Shown here: positions 4,763 through 5,258 of the stretch, in pieces
Layout of the letters: every line of letters begins with the position of its first letter
How positions within the stretch are numbered: position 1 is the stretch's first letter
NCBI GenBank assembly: GCA_002395865.1
Contig: DGVE01000016.1
Span: forward strand, 1-5,258
Origin: Lachnospiraceae bacterium UBA4292
Lineage (GTDB): Bacteria > Bacillota > Clostridia > Lachnospirales > Lachnospiraceae
Direction: 5' to 3'
Length of the DNA stretch: 5,258 nt
Position numbers and translations under genes: made by a program
The notes under the pieces: model-generated
The model's input: only the letters and a program-made list of their open reading frames with translations
What the model was told of the DNA's origin: nothing
Database searches by the model: none

Positions 4763-5258
4763 ATGGAAAAGAAAAACAAAACAGCCCGCAGGGAGGCGGG
4801 AGCGTTCCTGAAAGGTATGCTCTATCTTTTGCCGGCGCTGATACTTCTGGGAGCCTTTATGGTCTATCCCCTCATCGACGTGTTCATATATTCGTTTGAG
4901 GAGAGCTATAATTTCGCGTCCCAGACGCGCTACGGCGTGGGCACGTATAATTTCGCTTACGTGCTGCGCGATCCCTATTTCGGGCAGGCTCTTAAAAACA
5001 CATTCATACTGGTCATTATAACGGTGCCGCTCTCCACCGGACTGGCGCTTCTGATATCGCTCGGCCTGTCCCACATAAAGCCTCTGCGAAACATGTTCCA
5101 GACGATATACTTTCTGCCTTATGTGACCAACACGCTGGCGGTCGGTCTGGTATTCATGATCCTCTTTAAAAAGACCCCGTATTCGGACGGCATGATCAAT
5201 GCGCTGATCAACCTCTTCGGCGGCAGCAGCATCGACTTTATCGAAGGTCCGTACTGGG
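4763..5258 (+). CDS. Sugar ABC transporter permease, MalF/UgpA type (3'-truncated by window edge)
   Basis: The frame is open from ATG 4763 to the right edge, giving the first 165 residues with no stop. A basic, polar N-terminus (MEKKNKTARREAG) is followed by a first membrane helix with the typical LYLLPALILLGAFMVYPLIDVFIYSF stretch in two parts (about 20-45), then the external GTYNFAYVLRDPYFGQALKNT segment (60-80), helix 2 (about 80-103), and helix 3 (about 114-136) with IYFLPYVTNTLAVGLVF. This is the binding-protein-dependent transport permease family, with one of the two channel subunits of a CUT1 importer. The cytoplasmic EAA loop that contacts the ATPase lies beyond the edge. A ribosome site (AGAAGGG, 4745-4751) overlaps the stop of the ATPase gene. 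The second permease and the sugar-binding lipoprotein are not in the window and are expected downstream. Confidence 0.88.
   Translation, partial: MEKKNKTARREAGAFLKGMLYLLPALILLGAFMVYPLIDVFIYSFEESYNFASQTRYGVGTYNFAYVLRDPYFGQALKNTFILVIITVPLSTGLALLISLGLSHIKPLRNMFQTIYFLPYVTNTLAVGLVFMILFKKTPYSDGMINALINLFGGSSIDFIEGPYW

Noticed and set aside
4785..4800. Five-base-pair GC hairpin (CCCGC/GCGGG) about 20 bases into the permease gene
   Set aside because: It has no T-run and no alternative fold; it could slightly affect translation, but a short GC stem in coding sequence is common by chance.
4568..5074. Reverse-strand open frame (168 codons) across the ATPase-permease junction
   Set aside because: It spans the junction of two well-supported + strand genes, its translation is rich in Arg/His/Ser with no domain-like pattern, and no ribosome site supports it.

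Overview
The window looks like chromosomal DNA of an anaerobic Firmicute, most likely a Lachnospiraceae-type Clostridium. Three things point there: indolepyruvate:ferredoxin oxidoreductase next to a phenylacetate-CoA ligase, a GT2 glycosyltransferase paired with a DUF2304 membrane protein, and a CUT1 sugar ABC transporter, combined with strong GGAGG-type ribosome binding sites, roughly 50% G+C by eye, and frequent AGA/AGG and ATA codons. The taxonomic call is inference from gene content and codon habit; no marker gene is present. All genes are on the + strand.

Left block (1-1715), aryl-acid metabolism. The window opens inside the last half of iorB (beta subunit of indolepyruvate:ferredoxin oxidoreductase). 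A 70-base gap follows with a terminator-like hairpin and promoter-like boxes, then a complete phenylacetate-CoA ligase gene (paaK), closed by a good rho-independent terminator at about 1683-1715. The two enzymes act on the same aryl-acetyl-CoA pool and could work in either direction: oxidation of aromatic amino acids to aryl acids, or recapture of aryl acids for amino acid synthesis.

Middle block (1742-3671), probably cell-envelope or glycoconjugate related: a tandem GNAT-fold acetyltransferase whose acetyl-CoA loop is altered, a cytosolic GT2 glycosyltransferase of the dolichyl/undecaprenyl-phosphate-sugar synthase type, and a small three-helix DUF2304 protein that is the customary partner of such glycosyltransferases.

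Right block (3655-5258), sugar import: a MalK/UgpC/MsmK-type ATPase whose start lies inside the end of the DUF2304 gene, then a MalF/UgpA-type permease running off the right edge. No gap above about 21 bases and no terminator is seen from 1742 to the end, so the five genes read as one transcription unit joining glycosyl transfer to carbohydrate uptake.

No RNA gene, mobile element, CRISPR array, long repeat or recognisable defence system was seen. The window is mostly ordinary metabolism; the points worth a second look are the DUF2304/GT2 pair and its coupling to the transporter, the altered GNAT, and the compact iorB-paaK junction.
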